DNA of 33,434 bases from Streptomyces sp. SID3212 (GCF_009865405.1 NZ_WWJY01000512.1:1-33434); one strand, 5' to 3'. Shown: positions 24,034 to 32,194, counted from the stretch's first letter. Numbers and translations are program-made. Notes: generated by a model not told the origin, from the letters alone.

Positions 24034-24878
24034 AGCTCGGCGACGAACTGCCGTGACATGCGCCGGGCGGGGTCGATACGAGGGTCTTCCGGGTGCACGT
24101 GCGGCCCGAGGATTTTCGAGCAGACGAAGAGCGTCATCAGCTTGCCGTCCCGGCTCTCGAAGTCGTGGCGCCGCTCGCGCCGTACGTGGTCGGCCAGAGT
24201 TGGGACGGCGAGCGAGGCGGCCCAGAGCGTCGCGGCGTCGAGGCCCTGGGGGGCGTTTCCCCAGTCCTCCCAGTCGAAGAGGGAGAAGACCGGCGCGCTC
24301 ATGTTGGCCCAGTTCAGGTCGGCGTGGGCCGGTACCCACCGTTCGACGGTCGTGTTGATCTCCTCGGGGAACGCGCTCCGGATCGACTCGGTGACCACGT
24401 CCTGTGTGATCGTGACAGTGTCGGGGGTGGCCACCCTGCTGGTCGTGTTCCGCGTGAGGGCGTCCAGGGAAGCTCCGCAGGCGCGCCACCACTCATCGGA
24501 CAGCACCGGCTCCTCGCTCAGCACGGCGGTCCCGATCGGGTTGCCGGGAAGGAGGTCGGTCTCGTCGGCCCGCCACATCACCGGCTCGTCCGGGTCCCGC
24601 CAGACCACACACCCCTGCCACGTCGGCTGGGCGACACCTTCGAGGCGAGCGGCGCACTCCGTACCGTTCCACCCCTGCTCGGTGATCTTGCCGAGAGGGC
24701 GCCGCTCCGCTCGTACCCAGGTGTCGCGGTCGGTCCGGGCACCGACGGACCGGCGCTTGCGTACCACTGTGTCCGGATCCAAACGAGTCCGTAGAGCGTG
24801 CTCGACACGTTCAAGAAGCTCGTCCACCGGCTCGACTCGAAGGTCAACAGCGCCGGCAGTGGAGCCCGAGTGCGTCAT
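24021..24878 (-). CDS. APH-like phosphotransferase (kinase-fold) of unknown substrate
   Basis: This 285-aa protein has the aminoglycoside-phosphotransferase/choline-kinase fold. The catalytic loop reads HADLNWAN (HxDxxxxN) and the metal-binding loop FDWEDWG, in the usual order and spacing, about two thirds along the sequence. The N-terminal lobe is short and lacks a clear glycine-rich loop. The ATG at 24878 gives MTHSGSTAGAVDLRVEPVDELLERVEHAL, a sensible start, although the ribosome-binding site is weak. Frames further upstream look untranslated. Such proteins phosphorylate small hydroxyl compounds, and some act on antibiotics. Nothing here indicates drug resistance, so resistance should not be assumed. 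Neighbours are a tiny convergent gene and a hypothetical gene, giving no pathway clue. Confidence 0.75.
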   Translation of the reverse strand: MTHSGSTAGAVDLRVEPVDELLERVEHALRTRLDPDTVVRKRRSVGARTDRDTWVRAERRPLGKITEQGWNGTECAARLEGVAQPTWQGCVVWRDPDEPVMWRADETDLLPGNPIGTAVLSEEPVLSDEWWRACGASLDALTRNTTSRVATPDTVTITQDVVTESIRSAFPEEINTTVERWVPAHADLNWANMSAPVFSLFDWEDWGNAPQGLDAATLWAASLAVPTLADHVRRERRHDFESRDGKLMTLFVCSKILGPHVHPEDPRIDPARRMSRQFVAELQAG

Positions 24879-24982
24879 GCGGGGACGGTAGCAGTACGTC
24901 GCGACGCTACCGGGGCATCTGAGCCAAGGAACCCCGGGCTGGCCGACCGACCGACGTGGGCCTGACCCTGCCGGCGGAAGCG

Positions 24983-25477
24983 TCAGAAGTAGCCGAAGAA
25001 GCGAGCCCACCAGGTGGGCCGCTCAACACGCCAGAGCAGTTGGCTCGGCCCGTCGTAATCACTCTCCAGCAGCTCCTCGGCGACCACTACGTAGCCGAGA
25101 TCGACCAACGCACGGTTGACCCTGGCAAGGTCAGCACTGTCCAGCTCTCCCTCGGCCTGTGCTTCCTCCGTTCCGAGGAAGGCGCCCGGGTTGTCCGCGC
25201 AGACCAGCGCCAGTGATCCGAACTTGCTCACGCAGACAACGATCCGGGTTCCGCATACGGTCGCCTCGGCCAGCACGACGACACGTCCGTACTCGCTGGA
25301 GTCCTGGGTGTCCTGCTCATGCGTGCAGAGGGCTGCGAAGTCGCCTTCGAGCCGGGTCACCAGACCACCGAAGAGGGCTGCGGTCGCCCTACGGTCGTAT
25401 CGCCGCGGCCACTCCAGCCGCTCCGGATCATCCAGCTCGCGCAGCAACACCAGCAGATCCGCTTCGCTCTCGGTCAT
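24983..25477 (-). CDS. Hypothetical protein, 164 aa
   Basis: The 164-aa product is acidic, begins MTESEADLLVLLRELDD, and has a helical first half, a beta-rich centre (VVVLAEATVCGTRIVVCVSKFG) and an aromatic C-terminus WRVERPTWWARFFGYF. That C-terminal pattern is common among uncharacterised Streptomyces proteins of about this size. No signal peptide, membrane helix or catalytic motif is visible. It starts 9 bp after the stop of the membrane-protein gene upstream, so the two probably form an operon. An immunity or chaperone-like role is possible but nothing supports it directly. Confidence 0.75.
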   Translation of the reverse strand: MTESEADLLVLLRELDDPERLEWPRRYDRRATAALFGGLVTRLEGDFAALCTHEQDTQDSSEYGRVVVLAEATVCGTRIVVCVSKFGSLALVCADNPGAFLGTEEAQAEGELDSADLARVNRALVDLGYVVVAEELLESDYDGPSQLLWRVERPTWWARFFGYF

Positions 25478-25486
25478 ACGCCGGGC

Positions 25487-25804
25487 TCAGCCGACGAGTC
25501 CATGGATCGCCGCCACGGTGTTGAAGACCGCCGGCAGGGCGAAGATGGCCCCGAGGACGATCAGCGCGCAGCCGGCGGTTCGGTGGCCGCGGGTTGGCAG
25601 TGAGGGTGGGATCAGCCGGTCGGGGGTTCTGATCGTCTCGTCAGAGGCGATCACGCCGCGCCCGGTGCGGCGCTGCCTGCGTCCCACCCATATGAGGAGT
25701 ACTGCGGCTGCTGCCGTGAAAGCCGCCAGTTGGAGATGTTCTCCCGGCGAGTCAGCGGTGGCGGACGCGAGCGTCACGGTGGCTAGGTACAACAATCCCC
25801 CCAA
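25487..25804 (-). CDS. Small membrane protein with two predicted helices
   Basis: The product is about 105 aa with hydrophobic segments near residues 25-42 (LQLAAFTAAAAVLLIWVG) and 78-100 (AGCALIVLGAIFALPAVFN), and a basic loop between (GRRQRRTGRG). The start is uncertain: TTG at 25804 or a nearby TTG, with a GGGGGGA stretch that is too close to some candidates to be the ribosome-binding site. It is followed closely by the 164-aa gene on the same strand. It probably sits in the cytoplasmic membrane; no function can be given. Confidence 0.6.
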   Translation of the reverse strand: MGGLLYLATVTLASATADSPGEHLQLAAFTAAAAVLLIWVGRRQRRTGRGVIASDETIRTPDRLIPPSLPTRGHRTAGCALIVLGAIFALPAVFNTVAAIHGLVG

Positions 25805-25908
25805 GGATCACGATGAGTGGATCACCTCACGAAGCCTGGATCATGTCAAGCGCACTTTCGCACGTGACGGCCCAGAGGCGGCCAGAGATCGTCACAGCGC
25901 GGCAACAA

Positions 25909-25943
25909 GCCCCCTACCAGCGGGGAAGCCGGAGGTAGGGGGC
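25909..25943 (-). terminator. Terminator after gpmA
   Basis: A perfect 10-bp stem (25909-25918 with 25934-25943) has a 15-nt loop and lies 18 bp past the gpmA stop codon. Confidence 0.8.
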
Positions 25944-25960
25944 CTGCCTGATCGCTCTGG

Positions 25961-26722
25961 TTACTTCTTCTTGCCCTGGTTCTTTACTGCTTCGATTGCT
26001 GCTGCTGCCGCGTCTGCGTCCAGGTAGGTGCCGCCCGGGGTGAGCGGGTGGAAGTCTGCGTCCAGGTCGTAGACCAGGGGGATGCCTGTGGGGATGTTCA
26101 GGCTCGCGATGTCCGCGTCTGAGATTCCGTCCAGGTGCTTGACCAGGCCGCGGAGGCTGTTGCCGTGGGCCGCTACCAGGACCGTGCGGCCTGTGAGGAG
26201 GTCGGGGACGATGCCGTCGTACCAGTACGGGAGCATGCGCTCCACCACGTCCTTGAGGCACTCCGTGCGCGGGCGCAGTTCGCTCGGGATCGTCGCGTAG
26301 CGGGGGTCGGCGCTCTGGGAGAACTCCGTGCCGTCCTCGAGGGCCGGCGGCGGGGTGTCGTACGAGCGGCGCCAGAGCATGAACTGCTCCTCGCCGAACT
26401 CGGCGAGCGTCTGCGCCTTGTCCTTGCCCTGGAGGGCGCCGTAGTGGCGTTCGTTCAGGCGCCAGGAGCGCTGTACGGGGATCCAGGAGCGGTCCGCCGA
26501 CTCCAGCGCGAGCTGGGCGGTGCGGATGGCGCGCTTCTGGAGGGAGGTGTGCAGTACGTCGGGCAGCAGGCCGGTGTCCTTGAGCAGCTCACCGCCGCGC
26601 ACCGCCTCCTTCTCGCCCTTCTCCGTGAGGTTGACGTCCACCCAGCCGGTGAACAGGTTCTTGGCGTTCCATTCGCTCTCGCCGTGGCGGAGGAGGATCA
26701 GTTTGTACGGTGCGTCGGCCAT
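25961..26722 (-). CDS. gpmA: 2,3-bisphosphoglycerate-dependent phosphoglycerate mutase
   Basis: GpmA interconverts 3- and 2-phosphoglycerate in glycolysis and gluconeogenesis, using a phosphohistidine and 2,3-bisphosphoglycerate as primer. The 253-aa protein has the catalytic [10 protein letters not shown] (R12, H13, E15) at the N-terminus. In the middle is [13 protein letters not shown] with the general acid/base Glu, and later [12 protein letters not shown] with the second catalytic His. The length is normal for the family. The ATG at 26722 gives the expected N-terminus [14 protein letters not shown]. The gene is divergent from the MFS transporter, with 209 bp between, and has its own terminator. 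Confidence 0.97.
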   Translation of the reverse strand: MADAPYKLILLRHGESEWNAKNLFTGWVDVNLTEKGEKEAVRGGELLKDTGLLPDVLHTSLQKRAIRTAQLALESADRSWIPVQRSWRLNERHYGALQGKDKAQTLAEFGEEQFMLWRRSYDTPPPALEDGTEFSQSADPRYATIPSELRPRTECLKDVVERMLPYWYDGIVPDLLTGRTVLVAAHGNSLRGLVKHLDGISDADIASLNIPTGIPLVYDLDADFHPLTPGGTYLDADAAAAAIEAVKNQGKKK

Positions 26723-26931
26723 GTCGCAGAGCCTAATGGCAGAGTCCGATCGACCGCCTGGAGGGGCGTTCGGAGACCGTCTTGGTTGGGGTGCTGCTGG
26801 GTATTGGGTGGCGTTCGGTCGGAGGGCGTCTGTAAGTTGCCTGGAGGTGATGAGACGCTTACCTGGTCGGGGGCCGGTCGCGCTCCTGCCTCCCGTACCA
26901 CCTGCCTCTTCGCCGCCCCTGGGGGATGTCC

Positions 26932-28293
26932 ATGCCAGTCACCGGTCCCACCGCGATCGTGTCCGGGCTGAGGCGTGCCACCAGGGAGACCGTCTCGGGG
27001 CTGCCCCGGGAGTTCTGGTGGCTGTGGACGAGCACCCTCGTCAACCGGCTCGGCGCCTTCGTCGCCACCTTCATGGCCCTCTACCTCACGATGGACCGCG
27101 GCTACTCGGCCTCGTACGCCGGTCTCGTCGTCTCCCTCCACGGCCTCGGCGGAGTGGTCTCGTCGCTCGTCGCCGGGGTGATGACCGACCGGTTGGGGAG
27201 ACGGCCGACGATGCTGATCGCGCAGACGTCGACGGCCGGGTCCGTCGCTCTGCTCGGCTTCATGCACGATCCGCTGGCCATCGCGGGGGTCGCGTTCCTG
27301 GTCGGGATGACGTCCAACGCCTCCCGGCCGGCCGTCCAGGCGATGATGGCGGACATCGTCCGCCCCGAGGACCGCGTCCGGGCCTTCTCCCTCAACTACT
27401 GGGCGATCAACCTCGGCTTCGCCATCTCCTCCGCCGGGGCCGGCTTCGTCGCCGAGTACAGCTATCTCGCCGGATTCCTCGGGGAGGCTCTGCTGACGTT
27501 CGCGTGTGCGGTGGTCGTCTTCCTGAAGCTGCCCGAGTCCCGGCCGCCGGTACGGGTGAAGAGTGCGGCGCAGACGTCCGTGGTCACGGACGTCGGCATG
27601 GGGGCCGTGCTGCGCGACGGGCGGTTCATGAGCGTCGTCGGGCTGTCTTTTCTCGTCTCCCTCATCTTCATGCAGGGGTACGTGGCCCTCCCCGTGGCCA
27701 TGGGCTCGGACGGGTTCACCAGCGCCGACTACGGCCTGGCCATCGCCGTCAACGGCGTCCTGATCGTCGTGATGCAGATCCCGGTCACCCGCTTCATCGA
27801 ACACCGCGACCCCCGCCGCCTGCTGATCCTGTCCTCCCTCCTCGCGGGGTACGGCTTCGGCCTGACGGCCTTCGCGGACTCGATCGCCGTCTACGCCCTC
27901 ACCGTCTGCGTCTGGAGCATGGCCGAGATCGTCAACGCGCCCACCCAGACCGGCCTGGTGGTACGGCTCTCCCCGCTCCACGGCCGAGGCCGCTACCAGG
28001 GCATGTACACATTGTCCTGGGCCGCGTCCGCCCTCGTCGCCCCATTGGTGGGCGGCTTTGTGATCGACCACTTCGGTGCGGTGTGGTTGTGGGGGACGTG
28101 TGCGGTGCTGGGGACGGTGGCCGGGCTGGGGTACTGGCTGCTGATGCGGGGGTTGGGCGAGGAGAAGGCGGAGAAGGACGGAGTGGTGGGTGGGGTGGTT
28201 GCTGGGGTGGTTGCTGGGGTGGAGGAGCGCGTGGAGGGGGAACCGGCGTCGCCGGTGGTGCCTTCGCCGATCAGTCCCTCGCTTGGCGACTAG
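26932..28293 (+). CDS. MFS family drug/solute transporter
   Basis: This 453-aa integral membrane protein of the major facilitator superfamily has about 12 predicted helices. The MFS signature between helices 2 and 3 is visible as [15 protein letters not shown], and helix-rich segments follow with a central loop after about residue 200. Substrates are often drugs or small metabolites but cannot be told from sequence. ATG at 26932 is preferred to ATG at 26926 because GGGGGA then lies 5 nt upstream. The C-terminal tail (about 415-453) is Val/Gly/Ala and Pro/Ser-rich and encoded partly by a G-rich imperfect repeat near 28185-28225. The stop codon sits in the middle of a perfect 22-bp palindrome. 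Confidence 0.92.
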   Translation: MPVTGPTAIVSGLRRATRETVSGLPREFWWLWTSTLVNRLGAFVATFMALYLTMDRGYSASYAGLVVSLHGLGGVVSSLVAGVMTDRLGRRPTMLIAQTSTAGSVALLGFMHDPLAIAGVAFLVGMTSNASRPAVQAMMADIVRPEDRVRAFSLNYWAINLGFAISSAGAGFVAEYSYLAGFLGEALLTFACAVVVFLKLPESRPPVRVKSAAQTSVVTDVGMGAVLRDGRFMSVVGLSFLVSLIFMQGYVALPVAMGSDGFTSADYGLAIAVNGVLIVVMQIPVTRFIEHRDPRRLLILSSLLAGYGFGLTAFADSIAVYALTVCVWSMAEIVNAPTQTGLVVRLSPLHGRGRYQGMYTLSWAASALVAPLVGGFVIDHFGAVWLWGTCAVLGTVAGLGYWLLMRGLGEEKAEKDGVVGGVVAGVVAGVEERVEGEPASPVVPSPISPSLGD

Positions 28294-28302
28294 TCGCCAA
28301 GC
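28281..28302. repeat. Perfect 22-bp palindrome across the MFS stop codon
   Basis: The 22 bp 28281-28302 are exactly self-complementary about the central ACTAGT, and the stop codon TAG (28291-28293) begins at its centre. It has no loop, so it could form a cruciform or bind a dimeric protein. In RNA it would fold only with a strained loop. Confidence 0.85.
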
Positions 28303-28369
28303 ACTGGCGCGCCTCGACCTTTCTTTCGATGATCGGAGGTAGACGGCCTGACCAACCGTCTGCCCCCAT

Positions 28370-28404
28370 CGCGCCGGCCCGACCCCTTGGGACGGGTCGG
28401 CGCG
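28370..28404 (+). terminator. GC-rich hairpin downstream of the MFS gene
   Basis: The stem CGCGCCG/CGGCGCG continues into CCCG and CCC pairs with two mismatches around a CTTGGGA-like loop. It lies about 80 bp after the MFS stop. GGTCGGCGCGGTG occurs twice here (28396 and 28415). Confidence 0.6.
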
Positions 28405-28465
28405 GTGTTCTTGGTCGGCGCGGTGATCTGTTTTCCGCAGGCCCCATTGCTGGTTGTACGAGTCG

Positions 28466-28636
28466 TCACGTACGGGGATCCGGTCGGTCGTCCGAAGTCG
28501 GGGCCGGGGTCGGGGCCGAGGCCGGGTCCTGTTCCCGTTCCGGCTTCGGTGTGAGCACCAGGCCCGCGGCTGTCCCTCCGAGCGTGACCGCTATGAAGAT
28601 GAAGTCCCAGTACGGGCCGCCGTCGGCCGCTGTCAC
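28466..28636 (-). CDS. 56-aa membrane micro-protein coupled to the HATPase gene
   Basis: This small protein starts with GTG at 28636, which overlaps the stop of the HATPase gene as GTGA. The 56 aa read VTAADGGPYWDFIFIAVTLG, then GTAAGLVLTPKPEREQD, and end in a Pro/Ala/Ser/Asp-rich tail. Residues 9-28 form one membrane helix, so it should be a single-pass protein with a charged cytoplasmic tail. It is too short for most automatic gene finders. Coupling to the HATPase suggests a partner or anchor role, which is inference. Nothing in its sequence matches a family I know. Confidence 0.65.
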   Translation of the reverse strand: MTAADGGPYWDFIFIAVTLGGTAAGLVLTPKPEREQDPASAPTPAPTSDDRPDPRT

Positions 28637-29094
28637 GCGGGAGCGGATTTGGTGAGGGTGAACCAGACCGCCTTGGTCGTGGGCGAGACGCCGCCGTGGA
28701 TGGTGGCCCCCCACGCGTTCGCGAGTGTCTCCACGAGCAACAGCCCCTGCCCGGAGGACCGTTCGTACGCGGGGTGGGGAGGACACGTGGGGTGCGGCCT
28801 CTGAGGTACGGGCAGAGCCCACGGCTTGTCGTCCACGACGGATACGGTGACCTGCTTGCGGTTGATCGTCACGGTGACCCGGATGAGCTGGGTGCAGGTG
28901 TGCCGGTGTGCGTTGGTGACCACCTCGGTCACACACAACTGCGCGTCATCGAGCAGGACATCGTGCCTGCTGACCAGGAGGACATAACCGACGAAGTCCC
29001 GGGCGATCTTCGGCGCGGAGGCCGTGTTGGGCACGGCCAGGCGGTAGGTTTCGCCGCCTTGTGGGGGAGCTAATGCTGTGGCGGTGAGGGTCAT
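28633..29094 (-). CDS. HATPase-domain anti-sigma-factor-like serine kinase (AbaA/WhiJ-cluster type)
   Basis: This 153-aa stand-alone HATPase of the RsbW/SpoIIAB-like type binds ATP and may phosphorylate or sequester a regulator. The N box is CVTEVVTNAHRHT (E and N conserved), the next box VSVVDDKPW is degenerate for the DxGxG motif, and GQGLLLVETLA is the G2-like loop. The ATG at 29094 has GGGAG 8-9 nt upstream; frames further upstream read through repetitive leader DNA. It is divergent from the XRE-DUF5753 regulator, a common arrangement in Streptomyces. In such clusters (whiJ, abaA) the kinase, DNA-binding and DUF397 proteins control development and antibiotic production; that role is by analogy. 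The leader carries an 8-bp tandem repeat (29125-29168). Confidence 0.85.
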   Translation of the reverse strand: MTLTATALAPPQGGETYRLAVPNTASAPKIARDFVGYVLLVSRHDVLLDDAQLCVTEVVTNAHRHTCTQLIRVTVTINRKQVTVSVVDDKPWALPVPQRPHPTCPPHPAYERSSGQGLLLVETLANAWGATIHGGVSPTTKAVWFTLTKSAPA

Positions 29095-29124
29095 CTTGTC
29101 GTCTCCCAACGTCGTGGCGGGACG

Positions 29125-29168
29125 CGCGGTGGCGCGGTGGCGCGGGTGCGCGGGTGCGCGGGTGCGCT
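29125..29168. repeat. 8-bp GC-rich tandem repeats in the HATPase leader
   Basis: CGCGGTGG occurs twice in a row and then CGCGGGTG three times, on the non-template side of the HATPase leader. It separates the gene from its divergent partner and may be a slippage-prone tract. Confidence 0.75.
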
Positions 29169-29214
29169 TGGGGTGGTGGGCGTCCGTGTGGCACGCCATC
29201 ACCGGCAGAGTAGG

Positions 29215-29258
29215 GGGGCATTAATGCCCCAGGCAAGGGTGTCACCCGTATCGGTGAC
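29215..29258. promoter_or_regulatory. Two operator-like palindromes between HATPase and XRE genes
   Basis: GGGGCATTAATGCCCC is a perfect 16-bp palindrome (29215-29230). GTCACC at 29241-29246 faces GGTGAC at 29253-29258 with 6 nt between. They lie in the intergenic space of a divergent regulator and are the natural binding sites for the XRE protein; this is inference. Confidence 0.65.
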
Positions 29259-29316
29259 GCAGGTGGACCCCAGACACGGTTAGGCGCGAGACTGTGCGCA
29301 GACAGAGGAAGGTGAC

Positions 29317-30171
29317 ATGCCGCCAAGGGACAACCCGACCGCCCGACAGGCCCGCCTTGGTGGGGAGTTGCGGAAACTACGCGAACGCGCGGGCAAAACG
29401 GCTCGCGAGGCCGCCGGCCTGCTCTCCACCGATCAGGCCAAGATCAGCCACATCGAGGCGGGCCGAATCGGCGTCAGCGAAGAGCGCATTCGTACGCTGG
29501 CGATCTTCTATGCCTGCGACGACAGCGCGTTGATCGAAGCTTTGTGTGGCATTGCGCGCGAGCATCGGGGGCAGTATTGGTGGGACGAGTATCGCGGTGT
29601 CCTTGCTCCCGGCTTCTTGAACATCGCGGAGCTCGAACACCATGCGCAGTACCTCCGTTACCTGCAACCGGTCACTTTCCCGGGCATTCTCCAAACAGAG
29701 GACTACGCCCGGACCGTCTTCAACAGCGCACTCCCCCGACTCCCCGCCGAGGAAGTAGAGGCACGCGTCGAGCACCGCATGAGACGGCGGTCGATCTTCG
29801 ATCGGGAGAATCCTCCGGACGTCGAGGCCATCGTGCACGAGGCGGCCCTCCGGATGCGGGTGGGCGGACGCAAGGTCGCACGCAAGCAGCTCGAACACCT
29901 CATGGAGATGTCCGAACGCCCGGACATCATGCTCCGCGTCGTCCCCTTCGCCAACGAGGACTTCTTCCTGCTCACACAGACTGTGCTCTATGCGGGCTAT
30001 GCCGTTCCACAGCTCGACACCGTCCACATCGACAACCCGTACGACGGCCGCCTTCTGGATGCCGCAGCCGAGTTGGAGAAGAATCGAACGTTGCTCGACT
30101 TTGCCGAGCAGGCTTCCCTGGAGCCTGCTGAGTCGCGCAGCTTCATCCACCACATCGCACGAGAACTGTGA
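29317..30171 (+). CDS. XRE-family regulator with DUF5753 domain (WhiJ-like)
   Basis: The 284-aa protein has a lambda-repressor-like helix-turn-helix at about residues 15-70 (LRKLRERAGKTAREAAGLL, then KISHIEAGRIGVSEERI). A long DUF5753 ligand- or partner-binding domain fills about 90-280, with typical motifs LQPVTFPGILQTEDYAR and EHRMRRRSIF. In Streptomyces coelicolor the paralogue WhiJ represses development until relieved by its DUF397 partner; the same mechanism is likely here but not proved. The ATG at 29317 follows GGAAGG, and the DUF397 gene starts 11 bp after its stop, so they form one operon. Divergent operators lie at 29215-29258. Confidence 0.9.
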   Translation: MPPRDNPTARQARLGGELRKLRERAGKTAREAAGLLSTDQAKISHIEAGRIGVSEERIRTLAIFYACDDSALIEALCGIAREHRGQYWWDEYRGVLAPGFLNIAELEHHAQYLRYLQPVTFPGILQTEDYARTVFNSALPRLPAEEVEARVEHRMRRRSIFDRENPPDVEAIVHEAALRMRVGGRKVARKQLEHLMEMSERPDIMLRVVPFANEDFFLLTQTVLYAGYAVPQLDTVHIDNPYDGRLLDAAAELEKNRTLLDFAEQASLEPAESRSFIHHIAREL

Positions 30172-30182
30172 GAGACCCAGGC

Positions 30183-30380
30183 ATGAGCAGAGAGATCAAC
30201 TGGCAGAAGTCCTCATTCTCCGACGCGGGAGAACAGTGCGTCGAGGTAGCGGAACTCGACGGCGGAATCCTTCTGCGGGAGAGTGACGACCCGAACGTTG
30301 TTACGACCACCAGCCGTAGCAATTTTGCGGCCTTCGTTGCGGGAGTCAAAGCCGGCGAGTTCGACCACTTCGCCCGGTAG
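30183..30380 (+). CDS. DUF397 small protein (AbaA/WhiJ partner type)
   Basis: The 65-aa DUF397 protein opens MSREINWQKSSFSDAGEQCVEVAEL, contains the family's LRESDDPN, and ends with FAAFVAGVKAGEFDHFAR. Such proteins are antagonists or ligands of the XRE-DUF5753 partner and lack a DNA-binding domain. The spacing of 11 bp from the regulator and the strong terminator at 30398-30428 define a two-gene operon. This is one of the commonest small regulatory pairs in streptomycetes. Confidence 0.92.
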   Translation: MSREINWQKSSFSDAGEQCVEVAELDGGILLRESDDPNVVTTTSRSNFAAFVAGVKAGEFDHFAR

Positions 30381-30397
30381 GCCCCTTCACCTGCCAC

Positions 30398-30428
30398 AAG
30401 AGCCCCCCACGCCGAATGGGGGGCTCTT
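30398..30428 (+). terminator. Strong terminator after the DUF397 gene
   Basis: A perfect 12-bp stem (30398-30409 with 30417-30428) has a 7-nt loop CGCCGAA and begins 18 nt past the DUF397 stop codon. Confidence 0.9.
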
Positions 30429-30680
30429 GGCATATCCCAGTGGGCCTACATGCTCCGGTGCACACTTGCCATGCGGCACCGCGTAACGCTACCGTCGCTG
30501 TGCGTCGTCACTGCGGGCGGGCTCCTCGGCAGGGGCGTGTCCGAAGCCGGCGCAACTCTCCCTACCCCCGTGCGAAGTTGGGGAGAGGACACAAGGGTTG
30601 ACCTCTGCTCGCCGTTCTTCATGCCGGCGGCGGGCAGGGGTCAACTCCGGCCCGCGCTGGTACGCCAGGAGATACCCGCC

Positions 30681-31061
30681 ATGTACGACCATCCCTCCGC
30701 CACCCGCGCGTTCTGGTGCGAACAGACCACCTACGACTCGCTGCACGGCGACGACATTTCCCAGATCTCCCGGCACTCCGCCACCAACCCCGCCGAGGCC
30801 ATCCGCCACATCCGGGTCACCGTACGTTCCCTCGCGTCCGCCTTGCCCCCCATCGAGCGTCACCGCGCGCTGAGTTGGGTTGACGACGGGGGGTGCCTGG
30901 GCGCGATCGCGGCGCTGCACCGTAACGAGCCCTGCGGTTTCTCGCTCAGCTACCAGGAGCAGTGGATCGAGTGGACCGTTCACCCGTACTTACGCTTCGA
31001 CGTGGCGGAGGAACTGCGGCTGCGGTTGGTGCCGTTGAGCCCGCGTCTTGCCTGTCGTTGA
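30681..31061 (+). CDS. Hypothetical protein, 126 aa
   Basis: The ATG at 30681 follows AGGAG with 10 nt spacing, and the 126-aa product starts MYDHPSATRAFWCEQTTYDSL. It looks like an alpha/beta protein with a long helix in the middle (EAIRHIRVTVRSLASAL) and a Cys-containing stretch later (GGCLGAIAALHRNEPCGF). No signal peptide or catalytic motif is seen, and I do not recognise the family. The 300-bp region before it holds only the terminator of the DUF397 operon and its own presumed promoter. It has no close partner gene. Confidence 0.7.
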   Translation: MYDHPSATRAFWCEQTTYDSLHGDDISQISRHSATNPAEAIRHIRVTVRSLASALPPIERHRALSWVDDGGCLGAIAALHRNEPCGFSLSYQEQWIEWTVHPYLRFDVAEELRLRLVPLSPRLACR

Positions 31062-31157
31062 GGGCGGGTGGGTGAGGGTGAGGGTTCGGGCCGAGGGGTA
31101 GTCGGGGTGTCCGGCGTCGAACATGGCGGGTGGGGCCGCCCCTTGTTGTTGATTGTC

Positions 31158-31250
31158 GCGGGTCCGGTCCGGGCGTCAAGGGCGCTCCTACGTCGCGTCG
31201 GCTTCGCCGATTGCGCTGCGCTTAACCCTTGACCCCCGGCCCGGACCCGC
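31158..31250. repeat. Long hairpin (25-bp arms) left of the inverted-repeat cassette
   Basis: Arms 31158-31182 and 31226-31250 match at 23 of 25 positions as reverse complements around 43 nt. The element resembles a dispersed Streptomyces palindromic repeat (inner sequence GCTTCGCCGATTGCGCTGCG). It is immediately outside the left arm of the larger inverted repeat (31264-31430). No gene is in 31062-31486. Confidence 0.8.
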
Positions 31251-31263
31251 AAGGGAAGGCAGA

Positions 31264-31430
31264 GGGGGGCGGCCCGGGGGAAGGTTCCCCGGGGGCCAGT
31301 CTGTGCCTGGCGTTTCGTCGCGGGCCTCGGCTCTCGGCGGGGCTTTGCGCACCACTTGAATGGGGCGGTGACGAGCCGTCTCGGCGGCCAACCACCGTCC
31401 GTTCGCGGGCGTACAAGCACCGTGTCTGAG
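31264..31430 (+). repeat. Left arm of a large inverted repeat flanking the MBL-TetR pair
   Basis: These 167 bp match, as reverse complement, 33269-33434. By hand count about 15 mismatches occur over the first 124 aligned positions; after a diverged stretch, both arms share CAAGCACCGTGTCTG at the inner end. Recognisable blocks include GTTTCGTCGCGGGCCTCGGC and ACTTGAATGGGGCGGTG. No open reading frame in the arm looks protein-coding. Confidence 0.85.
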
Positions 31431-31486
31431 ATCCGTGGTGAGCTGCGGGGTCAGGCAGGGGCCATCATCCATTAGCGCCACCTGCC

Positions 31487-32194
31487 TCACCCGGATGTCG
31501 CGAGCCGACCGGGCACCGGAGCGACCTTGTCGAGGCGTCGTCGGGTCTCGTCCGCGTCGAGGGGCCCGCCGTGGCCGGGGAGCAGGCGCTGCGGGCGGCG
31601 GTCGAGCTCGGTCATGAGCGCCCTGCGCACTCCGGCGGCGTCCTCGGTGAAGAAATGGCGCTTCGGGCTCTGGCGACGCAGCACTCCACCGCGAACCAGG
31701 TCGCCGACGAGCGTGTCGTCGCCGACGCGGACGACGAGCGACCCGGGGGTGTGGCCGCCGAACCGCTCAGCGTGCGCGTCGACACCGTAGGAACTCAGGT
31801 CGAACTTGTCCTCCACCAGGATGTCGGCTTCGACCGGCCGGGCCTTCGCGCGGAGGACCATGGGCCTCAAGATCGCCCCGGTTGGATGACTGATCGGGAG
31901 TACGCCGATGCGTCCCGTGCGCAGGAGTTGTTCGTCACCCAGGCCGACCATGATCGGAATTCCGGCATCCGTGAACAACGCTGCCGTGCCGCTGTGGTCG
32001 TTGTGGCCGTGGGTCAGGAGGACCAGGGCGATGTCGCGGGGCTGAAGGCCCTGCGCGGACAGCGCGTCGCGCATGCGGTCGCCGTCCTCCGGTCCGCCCG
32101 TGTCCACGAGGATCACCTGCTCGCCACGCAGGAGGTAGGCGTTGCTGTTGCCCATGGAAAGCGGGGTGACGGTCGTGGCGCTCATGCGGTGCAC
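31487..32194 (-). CDS. Metallo-beta-lactamase-fold hydrolase
   Basis: The 235-aa protein has the metallo-beta-lactamase superfamily fold. The metal-binding motif is LTHGHNDHSG (H62, H64, D66, H67); later ligands are GGHTPGS and a final LPGHGGP, and DTGG precedes the first motif. Members hydrolyse thioesters (glyoxalase II), lactones or lactams, and the substrate here is not determined. I prefer GTG at 32194, with AGGG 5 nt upstream; ATG at 32185 is the alternative and would remove three residues. It is divergent from the TetR gene and shares its operator region, so the TetR protein probably controls it. A resistance function should not be assumed. Confidence 0.85.
   Translation of the reverse strand: MHRMSATTVTPLSMGNSNAYLLRGEQVILVDTGGPEDGDRMRDALSAQGLQPRDIALVLLTHGHNDHSGTAALFTDAGIPIMVGLGDEQLLRTGRIGVLPISHPTGAILRPMVLRAKARPVEADILVEDKFDLSSYGVDAHAERFGGHTPGSLVVRVGDDTLVGDLVRGGVLRRQSPKRHFFTEDAAGVRRALMTELDRRPQRLLPGHGGPLDADETRRRLDKVAPVPGRLATSG

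Noticed and set aside
24021..24878. Aminoglycoside-resistance gene
   Set aside because: Only the kinase-fold motifs are shared; nothing identifies an antibiotic substrate.
26698..28071. Minus-strand frame opposite the MFS gene
   Set aside because: The MFS protein has clear membrane helices and signature; the antisense frame is polar low-complexity sequence.
31487..32194. Beta-lactam-resistance enzyme
   Set aside because: The superfamily motif is common to many hydrolases and no signal peptide for export is present.
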